From assembly GCA_963854835.1 (NCBI GenBank), contig OY978530.1, positions 27,418,137 through 27,482,136 of the forward strand: 64,000 nucleotides of DNA. The letters are read 5' to 3'. Below, one piece after another: positions 21,171 to 32,241 of this stretch. The first letter of the stretch is position 1; each line of letters opens with the position of its first letter. A program made the position numbers and the translations under genes. Under the pieces are notes generated by a model. That model was not told where the DNA came from. It saw only the letters and a list, made by a program, of their open reading frames with translations, and ran no database searches. The DNA comes from Megamerina dolium (lineage: Eukaryota > Arthropoda > Insecta > Diptera > Megamerinidae).

Positions 21171-21500
21171 CGCCGTAGCTCAGTGAATTAGTCCATTGGC
21201 CTTTCGATCTGTAGGTCGTGGGTTCAATACCCAACTGAAACACAACCTTAATATATAAAATATTTTTTTTCGAACGGTACTCACCAGTCGGCAAGTAATT
21301 GGCAATTCTTCCGGTAGTAACAATTTGTCATGAAAAAGCTTCTAACATTTATCTGTGATAAAGCGCAGAAAAGATGACGTTACAATGGTTCTGCCGTTCG
21401 GAATCGGCTAACATAAGTAGTTGCTTTCTAAAACTGGCTTAAATTGGACACTTTGACACGTATAACAGTACTGGAAGAGAAGCTCGGAAAAAGGAAAAAT
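21171..21500 (+). mobile_element. tRNA-derived SINE, divergent copy
   Basis: The head reads CGCCGTAGCTCAGTG with a B box GGGTTCAATACCC. The body shares GGCAATTCTTCCGG and TTCTGCCGTTCGGAA with the better copies. Substitutions are numerous and the tail is lost, which indicates an older insertion. Confidence 0.8.
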
Positions 21501-21989
21501 AAGGGACCACACGTAGCTTCGAATCGACTGTAACTGAGTCTAAATGATTTAGATGCATGATTGGATATATGGCGCATAAAAGCAAGTGCGACGAATTGAA
21601 GGACAACTACGTAATAGTATATCTATTTCAGGAACAAATTGAAAAACATTGAAAATTTATAGAAGTGTGCAAGTTCGTTTCTAAATTTGACATTTTCTAC
21701 GTGGAGAAACAAAAAGAAAAGCAATATGAAAATTTTCGTTTAAAAAAATTAAGAATATGGCAGAGATAGTTGCAGCAGGATTATACAATAATCTAATAAA
21801 ATTGCAAATGAGGCGGTGTTAAGGAAGTGTATTCTAAACAAAACAGTGCAATTTTCCAGAGTATGGTTTTGGATAAATCGAAATTCGTCAGTATAAAGTG
21901 CAAAAAATGCTAACGATAACCTCGTTTGAAGCTATACCGTCGATTGAAATTGGATTTGTATTCGTTCGGTCCAACGGCTAAAATACATA
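21501..21989. other. Unassigned stretch
   Basis: AT-rich, with no open frame or element motif that I recognise. Confidence 0.45.
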
Positions 21990-22568
21990 CAAGGTGGGAC
22001 AATTATGTATTAAGACTGCATATAGAAAACACAATTAAAACACGATATCTGCTAATTTTTCGATATATTCATTCGAAATATTCTCCTCCTGTTTCAATAC
22101 ACTTGTTACATCGATTTAATAGTGATTCAAACGCGTGTTCCAGCTCATTTTTCGGAATTGCCTCCAGTGCCCTCGTCGAAGCCCGTTGTATGGTCCGAAT
22201 GTCATTAAAAAAGCATCCTTTCAACTTCAATTTCAGTTTCGGGAACAAAAAGAAGTCGTACGGTGCCAAATCAGGTAAATACGGCGGGTGATTCAACACA
22301 CAGACCTGATTCTGAGCCAAAAATTGACGAACAATGAGTGCTGTGTGTTAAATTTCATGTTAAATTTCATGTTAAAATTTCAACATCAAACGAACACGTG
22401 TTTTGTAAAATGAATGTCAATAAACATTAAATGTCAACCAAATGCCATGAAATTTTGACAGTTAGTAGAGGAAGGCTGAAGCTTCAAAACGAAATGTGCT
22501 CACACATAGATGGCGCGCTTGGTTGCTAAGATATATGACTCGACTTAATACATAATTGTCGCACCTTG
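21990..22568 (-). mobile_element. Mariner-derived non-autonomous element, copy A
   Basis: The element is 579 bp between TA dinucleotides (21988-21989 and 22569-22570). Its inverted repeats begin CAAGGTG and match for about 26 bp (ACAATTATGTATTAAG inside the left one). It keeps only the transposase C-terminus on the minus strand. Copy B at 44150-44721 has nearly the same length and the same internal deletion. Confidence 0.88.
22069..22320 (-). pseudogene. Mariner transposase C-terminal remnant
   Basis: The 83-codon frame contains VLNHPPYLPDLAPYDFFLFP, which carries the third catalytic Asp, then a C-terminal helix region ending CNKCIETGGEYFE. The wording fits a mariner group other than the Mos1-like one (compare [10 protein letters not shown] at 51446). 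The catalytic domain upstream is missing. Confidence 0.85.
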
Positions 22569-22599
22569 TATGTCTTAAGCAAACGCAACGACTTTACAC

Positions 22600-23005
22600 A
22601 TTTTTGTATACAAAAAATTATAGACTGGTCCTAGTATAATGCCTTGCGGAATGCCTGCCGCTATTTCCTTTAATTTCTGAGTACGCCTCTCTCTGCTTTA
22701 CTCTAAAGTATCTGTTTGATATGTACGATTCCATAATGTTACTATATTGTGTTTTTAGTTTATGTAGTAGACCTTCGTGCCAAACTTTATCGAATGCTGA
22801 GCGATATCGAGAAACATTGCCGAACAGACTTTGTTGTTTTCTAAGGCTTCTTCTGTAGTGTGGAAGCCAAATTTATGAAAGGGTATCAGCTTTCTGCTTG
22901 TGATTATATTTTTTAAACGTTTAGCAAATATTTTTTCTAAAAGTTTTCCAATTACCGGTAGTAGTGCAATTGGGCGGAGATAGTGGCTACAAATGCCGAA
23001 TCAGT
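22600..23005 (-). pseudogene. Non-LTR reverse transcriptase fragment (Jockey-like)
   Basis: On the minus strand the text IALLPVIGKLLEKIFAKRLK is RT block 2a. It is followed after a short gap by FLDIAQAFDKVWHEGLLHKL with the first catalytic Asp, then SYISNRYFRVK and finally GIPQGIILGPV. No catalytic YADD box is left. Frameshifts occur. It is related to Jockey clade RTs but not to families A or B at close range. Confidence 0.72.
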
Positions 23006-23019
23006 TCAGTAGCTGTATA

Positions 23020-23185
23020 ACGCAATACAAGAGAGTGAACCAATGAACTGCACAGCAAAGCCCGGAGTAAAATCGAGACAGCATTTGGTATGTTGAAAGT
23101 CCGCTGGCGTTCTATTTTCGGCAATATTTTACGGTTGAAAACTACGCGATGTATTGAAATTTTTTGTAATTTTAGCTTTTTTGCA
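23020..23185 (+). pseudogene. PIF/Harbinger nuclease C-terminal scrap
   Basis: One frame reads ELHSKARSKIETAFGMLKVR then WRSIFGNILRL. It matches the conserved C-terminal block of Harbinger transposases (around the third catalytic acidic residue, IETAFG). A stop lies just upstream and no inverted repeats are visible. Confidence 0.6.
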
Positions 23186-23736
23186 ATTTCTAAATTTTAA
23201 TCAGCATCGGAGCTTTCCGGTATTATATTAAATTTTTCTTTAAAGAACTTTGTGAAATCTCTCTCTGCTTTCCTTAATAAAAAAAAATAATAATATATGA
23301 ACTATTACAAGCTAACATACCTTTTATTCCGGTCGGCAAAATCCTCTACTCAACCCGCCTCGAGGGTGCCGACTGGAAATAGATACCACAGTTTAGCCTG
23401 TACGATGTCAGGCGGTATCTAGCTAAGATAAGGGTAAGTTGGTGAGTGTTTGTTACTCTTCAATAGTACAGCATTCGGCAACGTATTCTTATCATGGTAG
23501 GAGGTGAGGGGCTGGATTAAGGTGTTAAGCTATCCGTGCCGAAAGTCAGCCTGGCTGGGGGCCCCTTTTTCAAATAGTCGCTAACGTGAGCTTACGGATA
23601 CCTGGCGCCCTCCGTAATAAGTAGCCTTACCTGCGTACTGCGAATCTCTGCGCAGGCGCACATTTATTTCTTCGCAACTCGTGGGAACAAGATTGATTCT
23701 AAAAACCCAAAAACCGGATCTCGATCCAAAAATCTG

Positions 23737-25080
23737 GTGGTTCCAGGGGTGTTAACGGGTGGAACGGCGGACAATAAGGCTTCACCAGAGGCCGAGTTGT
23801 TAGCTGCACCACTCGTTCCCACCTCTGGAACTCAGAACGAAATTCCTGCAATGGCGGACAGCACTGCCTCATACGAAGTAGTGCTGATAGCCACGGCGGG
23901 AAAAGTAGTGAAGCCTAGCTTTTAGCCAGCCCAAAATCAATGGCAGCATCTGTCGCGGCGGACGGAACGGGTCTCGGAAGACCTAAGCCGGCGGCTGCGA
24001 CGGTGTTGAATGAAGAGGACGGTGTCACCAGGTCGGCTGGGAAGCCGGTTTGGAGGCAGCGTAAAATATCTGGCCGAACATCTGATGGTGTGGACGAAGA
24101 CGCTCCTAGTGGAGCGGAATCGTTAGCTTTATCAGTTGTAAGCGAAGAGGACGGAGCAGAGCGAATCCTGTTGAAGAAACGGGAGAAGCAGAAGCGAAAG
24201 AGACAACGTAAAAAGGCTATGAAGTTGTCGGAGAAGACCATTGAGCAGCTCTCGGGCCAACTCAGTGGACTTCTGCAAGATGAGTCGACCTTGGAGGTGG
24301 AGAACTCGGGGATGAGGTTCAGGGGCGATAGTTCCGGAACCACTTCGAAAAGTTCAACGCATGAGGAGCCTCATCCGAAGACGACGGAGGGGTCAATTGA
24401 GGTGGATGCTGGGAAGGATGGACAACCGTCCCTTGAGAAGGTTGATAATTCTTCCACGCAGACACCAAAAGGGTCAAGTGCTCGGAGAGATGGACGGCCA
24501 ATTATAAAGGCCGTCAGTCGATCCGAAAGGGGCTCGAGGCCCAAGCCTAACACGGGTAGAGTAGCTCTGGGAACGACGAGGCAGGGAAATCCGACATCGG
24601 GGGGTGATGAGCGGGGTGGACAATTTCGAAAGATTGTAAACCCAGCGAACTCACAGTCCTCGCATGCGGCACCTGGGCCGAGCGGACTTGGCAGAGCGCC
24701 TAAACGTCTAAGGTGCAAAAATCAGCTATCCAAGCAATGGCTGTGCAAGACAGTGGAGCACCTAACCGGTTTGTGGGAGGGTGCGTATCTCAAATGTGAC
24801 AGCCTAACTGCCTTGTCGACAAAGAGGAAGATGGTGATTGTTGCTCGTGGCAATGCTGTGGCCAACGACATCATCCTCAGAAGGCTGCAGCGCCAGAACT
24901 CCTGTGGAAGGACACTTCCAAATGGAGTGTTATCCGCACAGAAGAGTTTGGCGAGGCAGAAAGGGCAGGTGTCGTACTCACCGTGCTGTGTCCTAAGGAG
25001 GACGCGGAGGCCGTCAGGATCGCAGGGAGGAGACTCAACTACGGTCTTGAACAGGCCGTCGTTAAATTCCAGAAGATGCA
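23737..25080 (+). pseudogene. LOA ORF1 (gag-like), frameshifted
   Basis: The main frame is 23940-25094, with a possible earlier N-terminal segment in another frame at 23737-23925. The protein has a Lys/Arg-rich helix (KKREKQKRKRQRKKAMKLSE), then a Ser/Gly/Pro-rich low-complexity region. The conserved C-terminal segment includes LSTKRKMVIVARGNAV. A frameshift near 24900 moves the tail to the frame with EDAEAVRIAGRRLNYGLEQA at about 25000-25060. I see no clear CCHC knuckle, which may be lost. It would bind the element RNA. Confidence 0.72.
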
Positions 25081-25816
25081 GTATGAGGGGTTGAGGACAT
25101 GCATTTTAGTTAGACATGGGATACGTGCTATTCTAATGCCTAACTTGTGCTCACCGGATATCACAGTAGTGAGAATAGGTGACGGTGCGGGATCATTTAT
25201 GATCGCATCAGCATACCTTCCATACGATTCTCCAGACGAACCACCTTCGAGAGAGGTGGAAGCTCTGGAAGCTCTAGTGAGATTCTGTGATGGTAAGGGG
25301 GTTGGTCTGATCTTAGGCTGCGATTTGGTATACAAGTTGCCAATAGGGGAACAGAACCGACCTTTGTCGACGTACGTCGTTGCGAGGTCATTGATGTTAC
25401 TCTGACGAATGTCAAAATGTTGGATAGGATTTTGGATTGGAGGGTTGTGGATAGACTAACCATGTCGGACCACAGGGCCATTCAGTTTGGGATTACGTCC
25501 GATAAAAGACATAGGAACGACTGTAGAATGGTAAGGATACCGAAACGAACGGATTGTACAAGGTACTGCGAAGTTCTTGAGGAATTATTGCCAAGGAGGT
25601 TTAAGAGACCTAGAACAATCGCAGATGTTGAGTATCAGGTGAGGGCTATCAGCTCAGCCATGATCAAAGCATTTGAAGCTTCATGTCCTCTGACGGTAGT
25701 GGACAAAGGAGATCCCACTCCATGGTGGAATGGGGAACTGGAATCCATGAAAAAAGAGACAGAGAAGGCCTTTAATCGTCACATGAGAGGGGACTCCAAC
25801 GCATGGGATGACTAAA
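25070..25816 (+). pseudogene. LOA ORF2, endonuclease region (deleted and frameshifted)
   Basis: The text starts inside the endonuclease at GLRTCILVRHGIRAILMPN and continues IASAYLPYDSPDEPPSREVE to LILGCD. A short deletion removes the Asn-Ala-His catalytic segment. A second frame (25417-25815) has LTNVKMLDRILDWRVV and the MSDHRAIQFG block. It then enters the linker WWNGELESMKKETEKAFNRH, which is cut by the SINE at 25817. The N-terminal quarter of the endonuclease is missing. Confidence 0.8.
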
Positions 25817-26175
25817 AAAAAAAATAAAAATAAATATGTGGCACTTAAAGCCCCAAAGGGCTCATTGGCCGAGCTTCTCTTCCATTAATGTTGTGCGTCT
25901 TAAATTTGGGCAGAATTAGAAGGGACCTACTTATTTTACCGGGTTCCGGACGGCAGAACACTTGTGACATTACTTTTTCTGAGCTTTGTCACAAAGTTAT
26001 TTTAGAAGCTTTTTCATGGCAAGTTGTTACTGTCGGAAGAATTGCCAATTGCTTGCCGACAGGTGGGTACCATTCGAAAGAAAAATCTTGTCGATATTAA
26101 ATTTGTTATGCATCAGCCGGGGATTGAACCACGACCTACAGATCAGAAGGCGAACACATTAACCACTGAGCTACG
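25817..26175 (-). mobile_element. tRNA-derived SINE inserted in LOA ORF2
   Basis: The copy is on the minus strand and is flanked by 16-bp direct repeats at 25801-25816 (GCATGGGATGACTAAA) and 26176-26191, with one mismatch. Sequence to the right continues the LOA linker (KKRELKKT), so the insertion point is certain. In SINE orientation the tRNA head is at 26175 and the T-rich 3' tail abuts the TTTAG start of the duplication. Confidence 0.93.
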
Positions 26176-26191
26176 GCATGGAATGACTAAA

Positions 26192-28609
26192 GTCAAAAAA
26201 AAAGGGAGCTGAAGAAGACTACGCTATTGTAAAAGGAAAACGTGGAGGGAATTCTGCTCAAATATGCAAGATATGACCGATGTATGTATATTACAGAGGA
26301 TCATATCAAACGACCCGGAGTCAAAGTTGGGATTAATTCGCAAAACGAATGGATCCTTTACAGAGACAATCGGAGAGTCACTGAAATACCTGATGGAGGT
26401 GCATTTTCCAGGAAGCTTTAGATCGGGTGCAAACAGGAATGAAAGATTGCAAGCTGAAAGGATAGTCACCAGAGATGGAGTGATAAACGCCATTAAGCGG
26501 TTCTCTCCATTCAAAACAACGGGTACAGACGGGATATTTCCAGCCCTACTTCAGTGGGGTGCAGAAGCTCTGGTAGACAGGCTTCTGAGAATATTTACTA
26601 TTCGCCTGGCTACAGGATATATCCCGACTCAATGGAGAGAGACTAAGGTTGTCTTTCTTCCAAAGCCGGGAAAAAGGGAGTACTCAGAGGCTAAATCTTT
26701 CCGGCCGGTTAGCTTGACGTCCTTTATGCTTAAATGTATGGAGGGAGTACTGGCGGACTACATGGAAAGCAGGTGTCTGCAGGTGTGCAAATCCACTGAA
26801 ACGGCCCTGCACGAACTCGTTCGCGTAGTGGAGAGGGAACTGTCTTGTGGAGGGATATCTATGTCTACTTTTATGGATATAAAAGGTGCCTTCGATAAGA
26901 TTGGTTTCGATAAGCTAAGGATGGCCCTTGCTACTCATGAAGTCAGCCCAACCATTATAAGGTGGGTGGAGAGCATGCTGAGGAAAAGGGCAATAAACTT
27001 TCAAAATGGGAGTTACAGACTCAGAGGTAGGGTAGTCAAAGGGTGTCCACAGGGGGTAGTATTATCGCCCATCCTTTGGAACATCACGGTCGATTCCCTA
27101 CTTCAGCTTCTGGACTCAAAAGGCATACACACCGTCGGGTATGCAGATGACATAGCGGTAACGGTGAGCGGTAAGTTCCTGGACACTATTTATGATACCA
27201 TGAGAGGTGCACTCAAAATGGTTGAAGGATGGTGCACGGAACAAGGTCTCTCTGTAAATGCTAGTAAGTCGGAAACAGTACTCTTTACTAAAAGGAGGAC
27301 TGGACTAACAATAGACCCTCTTAGGCTTTTTGGATCGAACATCAACGTATCCAAGGAAGTAAAGTATCTAGGTGTCATCCTGGATAACAAGCTGACTTGG
27401 AATAGTCACGTCGATGACAAGATCCAGAAGGGCAAGCGGGTATTGCATCAGTGTAAGAGAGTGTTCGGTCTCATGTGGGGAATCACTCCAGGGCTTTACC
27501 ATCACAACGATGGTAAAGCCCTTAGTAGCGTATGCTGGTGTGGTCTGGTGGCCTAAGGTCATCCTTTTGACCATGAAAAGCAAGTTAGATAGGGTGCAAA
27601 GAATGGCTTGTATTGGGATTACCGGAGCTATCCGGACGAACCCAGTAGAAGCATTGGAAGTCTTTCTTGTAGGCTGAAGATGACTGAAAAGTCACACAGA
27701 ACACACATTGAAGACGGCCTTACACATGATGTATGTGAGGAAAATGACATAATTATTTTTACAGATGGTTCATTAATGGATGGAATCTTCTCTAAAGAGT
27801 TGGGACTGGCATGCACTCTGAATCTGGGAAGATACGTATCGGTCTATCAAGCAGAAATGCTTGGTATAATGCATGCGCTAGACCATCTACTGGATGGAAA
27901 GGTGCAAGGTAAGAAAATCTTGCTAGCACTCGATAACCAGGCGGTGGTCAGGCGGCTGCAACAACCTACGGTATCTTCTAAGATGGCGCTCGAATGTGTT
28001 CAGAAACTTAATGGGTGTGCTCGTAGTAATGCGATTACTCTTATGTGGGTGAAGGGACACATTGGTATAGAACAGAATGAAGCTGCAGACTCCTTGGCTA
28101 GACAAGGATCTGAAGCTGAATTTTATGGACCGGAACCAGTAGTTGCTCTCAGCAGCGGGACGGTGAAGGCAAAGGTCGAAGAGTGGATAAAGAAACTTCA
28201 TCTCACGAGATGGGAGAACTTATCTACTTGTAGACAGGCAAAGGCTTCGTTGAGGCTATCAAAGGGCAGTGAATCGTGGAGGGCTCTCAGTCTAGGACGA
28301 ATGACTCTAAGCTGGTTGACTGCATTAATAACTGGGCATGGCAATTTCAGGTACCACCTCAGCAAGATGGGTCTTGTTGATGGGGAGGATGCTGACATTT
28401 GCAGATTATGCATTAAAGAGGCAGAGACAGCGGGGCACATAGTGTGCCAGTGTCCTGCATTGGCAAGGAGGAGGATGTCCACACTGGGTCGCCAATTTAT
28501 TGATGAACTCGAAATGTGGAGCATACCCCACAAAGAGATGCTTGAAATAACGCGTGATGTTATTATGAGGAAGGAAGTAGAAGAATTCTGCAACCGAACA
28601 AATAATTAA
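26192..28609 (+). pseudogene. LOA ORF2, RT, RNase H and C-terminal tail
   Basis: The RT frame is open from 26264 to about 27495 (KTTGTDGIFPALLQWG, FLPKPGKREYSEAKSFRPVS, FMDIKGAFDKIGFDKLR, GCPQGVVLSPILW, the catalytic GYADDIAVTVSG, KYLGVILDNKLTW). Near 27500 a deletion of about 10 bp between two inverted halves of GGGCTTTACCAT shifts the frame. RNase H lies in 27720-28120 with FTDGSLMDG, YQAEMLGIMHA, LALDNQAVV and IEQNEAADSLARQG, that is, the Asp-Glu-Asp-Asp set. The tail has ICRLCIKEAETAGHIVCQCP, a CCHC-like motif. Apart from a few frameshifts this is the most complete pol in the window. Confidence 0.88.
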
Positions 28610-28695
28610 CACACGATTTGAGGGACGAAAAGGGACCCATATAAGTGGTCTGATTCGGCTAATCCCTAAAATATATATATTATACCTTTTATTCC

Positions 28696-29399
28696 ACCCC
28701 TTATAGACCACCCTTCGTTCATTTCCCATTTTTTCCCGGTCTTCCTGAACATTATATTTTCGAAATTCGATTACATAATAGCGTTAAAAAATTTGCATTG
28801 AACTTACTCTGAAGCTTCTCTTACATTTACAACTTTTGAAGTAAACAAGTAGTCCAGTTCAATTCGAGCATCAATAAAGGCAATAAAGGATTGTTTGTTA
28901 TTAGAACATTATTCCCATAATTGAAAGATGTACGGGTATAATACGCAATGAAATATTACATTTCAAAATTAATTATAATATATTTACTTACATCTGCTGC
29001 TATCTTTGCACTTTCCTTTTTCTATTTTCTTTATTATTTTATTATTCATTTTGTTATTTATTCAAAACGAACTTCACACTTTTGCGCTAATACAGTTTTA
29101 ATTATTTGACAGCTTAAATGTAGATATAAAAAGGTTGCTTGAAAATTTCCTGAATTTCCTATTCACTGCATTATCGACTTGTTTCCAATAATTTGACATT
29201 AGTCACAATTTGGACATGAATTTAGGTAAACTCGCACAAACCCTAAATATCTTGGACATCACTTCGACAGCAAACTCACATGTTCGCTTTATATGGTATA
29301 CAGGTTATCCATTTTGTGGTTCTGAAAGTACGCGTAAATAAAACACACTTCTGTTTAGAATTTGGATCAAATTTTTATTCCACTGCCCATCCATGATTC
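28696..29399. other. Unassigned AT-rich stretch
   Basis: No reading frame or element motif is visible. Part may be the continuation of whatever LOA-2 was inserted into. Confidence 0.45.
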
Positions 29400-30103
29400 C
29401 GTTACAAATAGCAGTAATCAGTAAAATTTTACTGATAATGAAATTTAATTTGCATTACCAGTAAACTTTAACTGATTACTGAAAAAATTTGCAGTAAAAA
29501 TATTTTTTTACAGTTTGCTGCAAAAATTTCAGTAAAAATATTTGGCTTCAATTACCAGTAAAACGTTTTCTGTTTACTGACAATAGTTACTGGTAGCTAA
29601 AAATCAATACCCAACCACTAGACTCAATAAATAATTAAAGAAAATGCGGATATATTTGAAACATGTATAATATTTTATACTTATTATTCGCTATTAGCTT
29701 TTCTTAAAACAAGCATTTGATAATTTGCCTTCTGGACCGATTTACAATCTCAGCGAATGAAAAGAACCGTTCTGCAGGTGCAGATGGTGGTAATGGGGTA
29801 TTATATTTTAGAAAAACGTTTTTAATAGCCTGAAGTTTATTTAGACAACTTGTTGTTGCGTCTCGTTCGACCAGGTATAAAAGTGTTTCCTAAAGATTAT
29901 TAGCAAAAAAACATTTTTACTGCAACTTTTTCCAGTAATAAGTAAAAAATATTTTTACTGTAATTTTTACCAGTAATCAGTAGAAAAATGTTTTGCTGCA
30001 ATTATTATCAGTAATCAGACAAAGTTTACTGGTAATGCAAACTAAATTGCATTATCAGTAAAGAATTATATTTACGGCATTTATACTGGTACTACAAAGT
30101 GCT
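29400..30103 (-). mobile_element. hAT-superfamily element, internally deleted
   Basis: Long inverted sub-terminal arms, about 29440-29485 and 30010-30060, share TTTGCATTACCAGTAAACTTT in opposite orientation. The motif CAGTAA recurs throughout. Between them the minus strand encodes YNTPLPPSAPAERFFSFAEI then VNRSRRQI, the hAT C-terminal dimerisation motif. The nearly matching direct repeats CATCCATGATTC (29388-29399) and CATCTATGATTC (30104-30115) flank it and contain the expected 8-bp duplication. The exact termini are uncertain. Confidence 0.75.
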
Positions 30104-30204
30104 CATCTATGATTCAAATGTCCTCCACGTGACTACGGGTCCCAGTAATGAGAGCATCTTAGGGCAAATATAGATTACTGCTCTACAGTTGTTGTTCAAA
30201 GCCA

Positions 30205-30565
30205 GAATTCAATAGTACTCCAGCTTTATTTTGGGAACCATACGCCCCGATATCGATAGTTGTGAAGATGTAGTTGGCGTTGCAAGTAGCCAAGAGTAAA
30301 TGGAGGAATTTTCTTTATAATTATAGTATAAGGCCTTGAACTGGGTGAACATGATATTGATATGTGCTTTCTGTCCACCGCACCAACAAAATTTGGGAAG
30401 TTCCATATACCAACTGCAGCAATATGTTGCCATTCATCCTTTTATGGAACCGACAAGCATATGCTCCCCAATTCCCTGCAAAAAGTTTCAGACACCTCAA
30501 TTATTATGGTGGTTACAGTGGAGCGTCCCATTTTAAAGCAGTGGAGCATTTGCTCACTATTTCCG
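30205..30565 (-). pseudogene. PIF/Harbinger transposase fragment
   Basis: Across two minus-strand frames the text runs MGRSTVTTIII, ETFCRELGSI, then WNFPNFVGAVDRKHISI and ALYYNYKENSSIYSWLLA. This resembles the Harbinger nuclease core, in which a conserved WxFPxCxGAxDGKH block holds the first catalytic Asp and is followed by the LYYNYKxFxS segment. Here the Gly after Asp is replaced. No inverted repeats or DNA-binding partner gene are seen nearby. Confidence 0.72.
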
Positions 30566-31639
30566 TATGCCAGATAACTCTATGTAAATAATATATTAAA
30601 CTTACATTCATACGTATATATAACTAAATTTGAAGTTACTCTCATCCACGTAAGTGTTAAAAAAAAAATCTGCAAGGTACAGATATCGGTGGTCTGTTTG
30701 ATTTTTTCGTAAGGAACTCCATGTCAAAAGCTGCAGAGGTCAACCGGACACCCATTTGAAAGTGCTCCGGAACTCGTTGAAGTATTTCCTCCAAGGTGGA
30801 AGCGAATAATCCTGTATGGTTGCGATTTTGATATTGCGTTTGCGCCCAGAACTTACGCTTTGACGTTGAGCAAAGCGAAGAAGTTTTATCTGATTCGACC
30901 TATGACAGTTGCTATGAATGGACATGTTTGTGCGGGGAGAATATTGGAGGCTTTAGAATCGAATATATTTTGTCACATTCATATAAAAATTAAGTTCAAT
31001 ATGACCAGGCCTTGTTGTTTATTTAACAAAAATATAAATGTGCTAACATTTCATTGCATCATTCACCAACACGCAATTTTTAAGAAAAAAGTTTGTTTGA
31101 ATAATGCTATAGACATCACAATAAAAATTATTAATAAAATATGGAGTGGATAATATGCTCCCCAGGAAAATAAAACCCCTTATTGACTAACTTGAAGCAG
31201 ACTACGGGGACTTACTTTTATATACTAAAGTATGTTTGCATTACAGACTAATGAACTTAAGAAGATAAGTAATGATTTTTTTAACAGAATATGAGTTCAG
31301 ACGATGATAAGTTTATTTTAGCTTTTAAAAACAAAGATCTTTTTTGTTATTTGGCTTTTTTGGCGAATTTTGACAATTAAATTTACTGCTTTAGGGTAAA
31401 AATTAAAAAAAAACTCAAATGAGTTTTCTTAAATGTATACAATTACTATTGGAACGTACGGTTTGCCGAAGAATCGATATAACAACACAAGCACACAAAT
31501 TGCATACATTGCATACATTACATACTGTTGCTTTAGATTTCCGAACTCCATGAAAACACAAAGCGCAAGCAGAATGTGAATGAGAGTTTTGTGGTCAGTG
31601 TACACTAGAGCGTGTCAAAATATATATTTGTAGAAAAAA
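30566..31639. other. Unassigned stretch
   Basis: Short ORFs on both strands (for example 30860-31153) show no known motif. The sequence may include flanking Harbinger DNA, but I cannot show that. Confidence 0.4.
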
Positions 31640-31800
31640 AAAGTTCAATTTGTTCCAATGATTTCTGACCTTGAGAGTGTTCTCGGACTGGAAAAAAATT
31701 GTTTTCAGCACCCTATTTTTACAGGGTGCCCTAAAACTGTTTTTAAAGTCCAAGAACACTCTCGAGGTAAGTGTTCAGAAACGATTGGTCTAGTCTACAT
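31640..31800. repeat. Long imperfect hairpin (about 75-bp arms, 8-bp loop)
   Basis: The left arm (about 31640-31714) and right arm (31723-31800) are reverse complements, with few mismatches near the centre. CTTGAGAGTGTTCTCGGACT pairs with the complement of the segment ending CTCGAGG, and CAGCACCCT pairs with AGGGTGCCC across the loop ATTTTTAC. The outer parts pair less well. It could be a small foldback MITE or the template of a hairpin RNA. No target duplication could be defined. Confidence 0.75.
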
Positions 31801-31895
31801 TTTTCATTTTCTCAAAGCTTGATAATCCAGCCGCAGAAGTATTTTCCCTTTCTCAGTGCTTTAACCAGCGTCTTCAGAATATAAAGATATAAATA

Positions 31896-32241
31896 GTATG
31901 GATCGAAAGTTGTTATGTCGACCAACTGCAACTTCACGCAATGATTTGGAATCGACATTGTCACATTCACTCATTTGTACCTACATTCTTATATATGTCT
32001 GAATCCGACGATACAGGTTCAATTGATATTGAAATTATATGTGATATTTATAAATTATACTGTATTTATTCAAGAATATGAGAAATATAAGTAATATTTA
32101 AATAATTCTCTCTCAAAAATTAATGAATATCCAAATTTGAAAGATAATCTTGTATTAATGTTATACTTGTTTACAAAAATTCATTTAGAAATATTATCGT
32201 ATTATATTTTAAAAATAAAAATAATTTTACTATTGAAACCC
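31896..32241 (+). repeat. Unknown ~340-bp unit, left inverted copy
   Basis: This segment is repeated in inverted orientation at 39957-40289. Both start at GTATGGATCG and end at ACTATTGAAACCC. Both contain an ATG followed by codons for MSESDD (ATG at 31995 here) and a conserved GAAATTATATGTGATATTTA stretch that also keeps its reading frame (EIIC then DIYK). A TATAAATAG box lies just before the unit. The left copy has a frameshift after about 25 codons. I do not recognise the family. The pair encloses a Gypsy element and a non-LTR relic. Confidence 0.72.

Larger units (their letters stand above)
23331..28682 (+). mobile_element. LOA-clade non-LTR retrotransposon, end-to-end copy (LOA-2)
   Basis: A 5352-bp element is bounded by a 13-bp direct repeat, TACCTTTTATTCC, at 23318-23330 and 28683-28695. 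It has a 5' UTR, ORF1, an ORF2 with endonuclease, RT, RNase H and a Cys/His tail, and an AT-repeat 3' end rather than a long poly(A). That domain set fits the LOA clade. A SINE (25817-26175) lies between endonuclease and RT. Small deletions and frameshifts make it inactive, but its ends and target duplication are intact, so it is not a very old insertion. Confidence 0.9.

Noticed and set aside
24319..24718. Minus-strand ORFs opposite LOA ORF1 (also 23915-24343)
   Set aside because: They are shadows of the GC-richer ORF1 on the plus strand.
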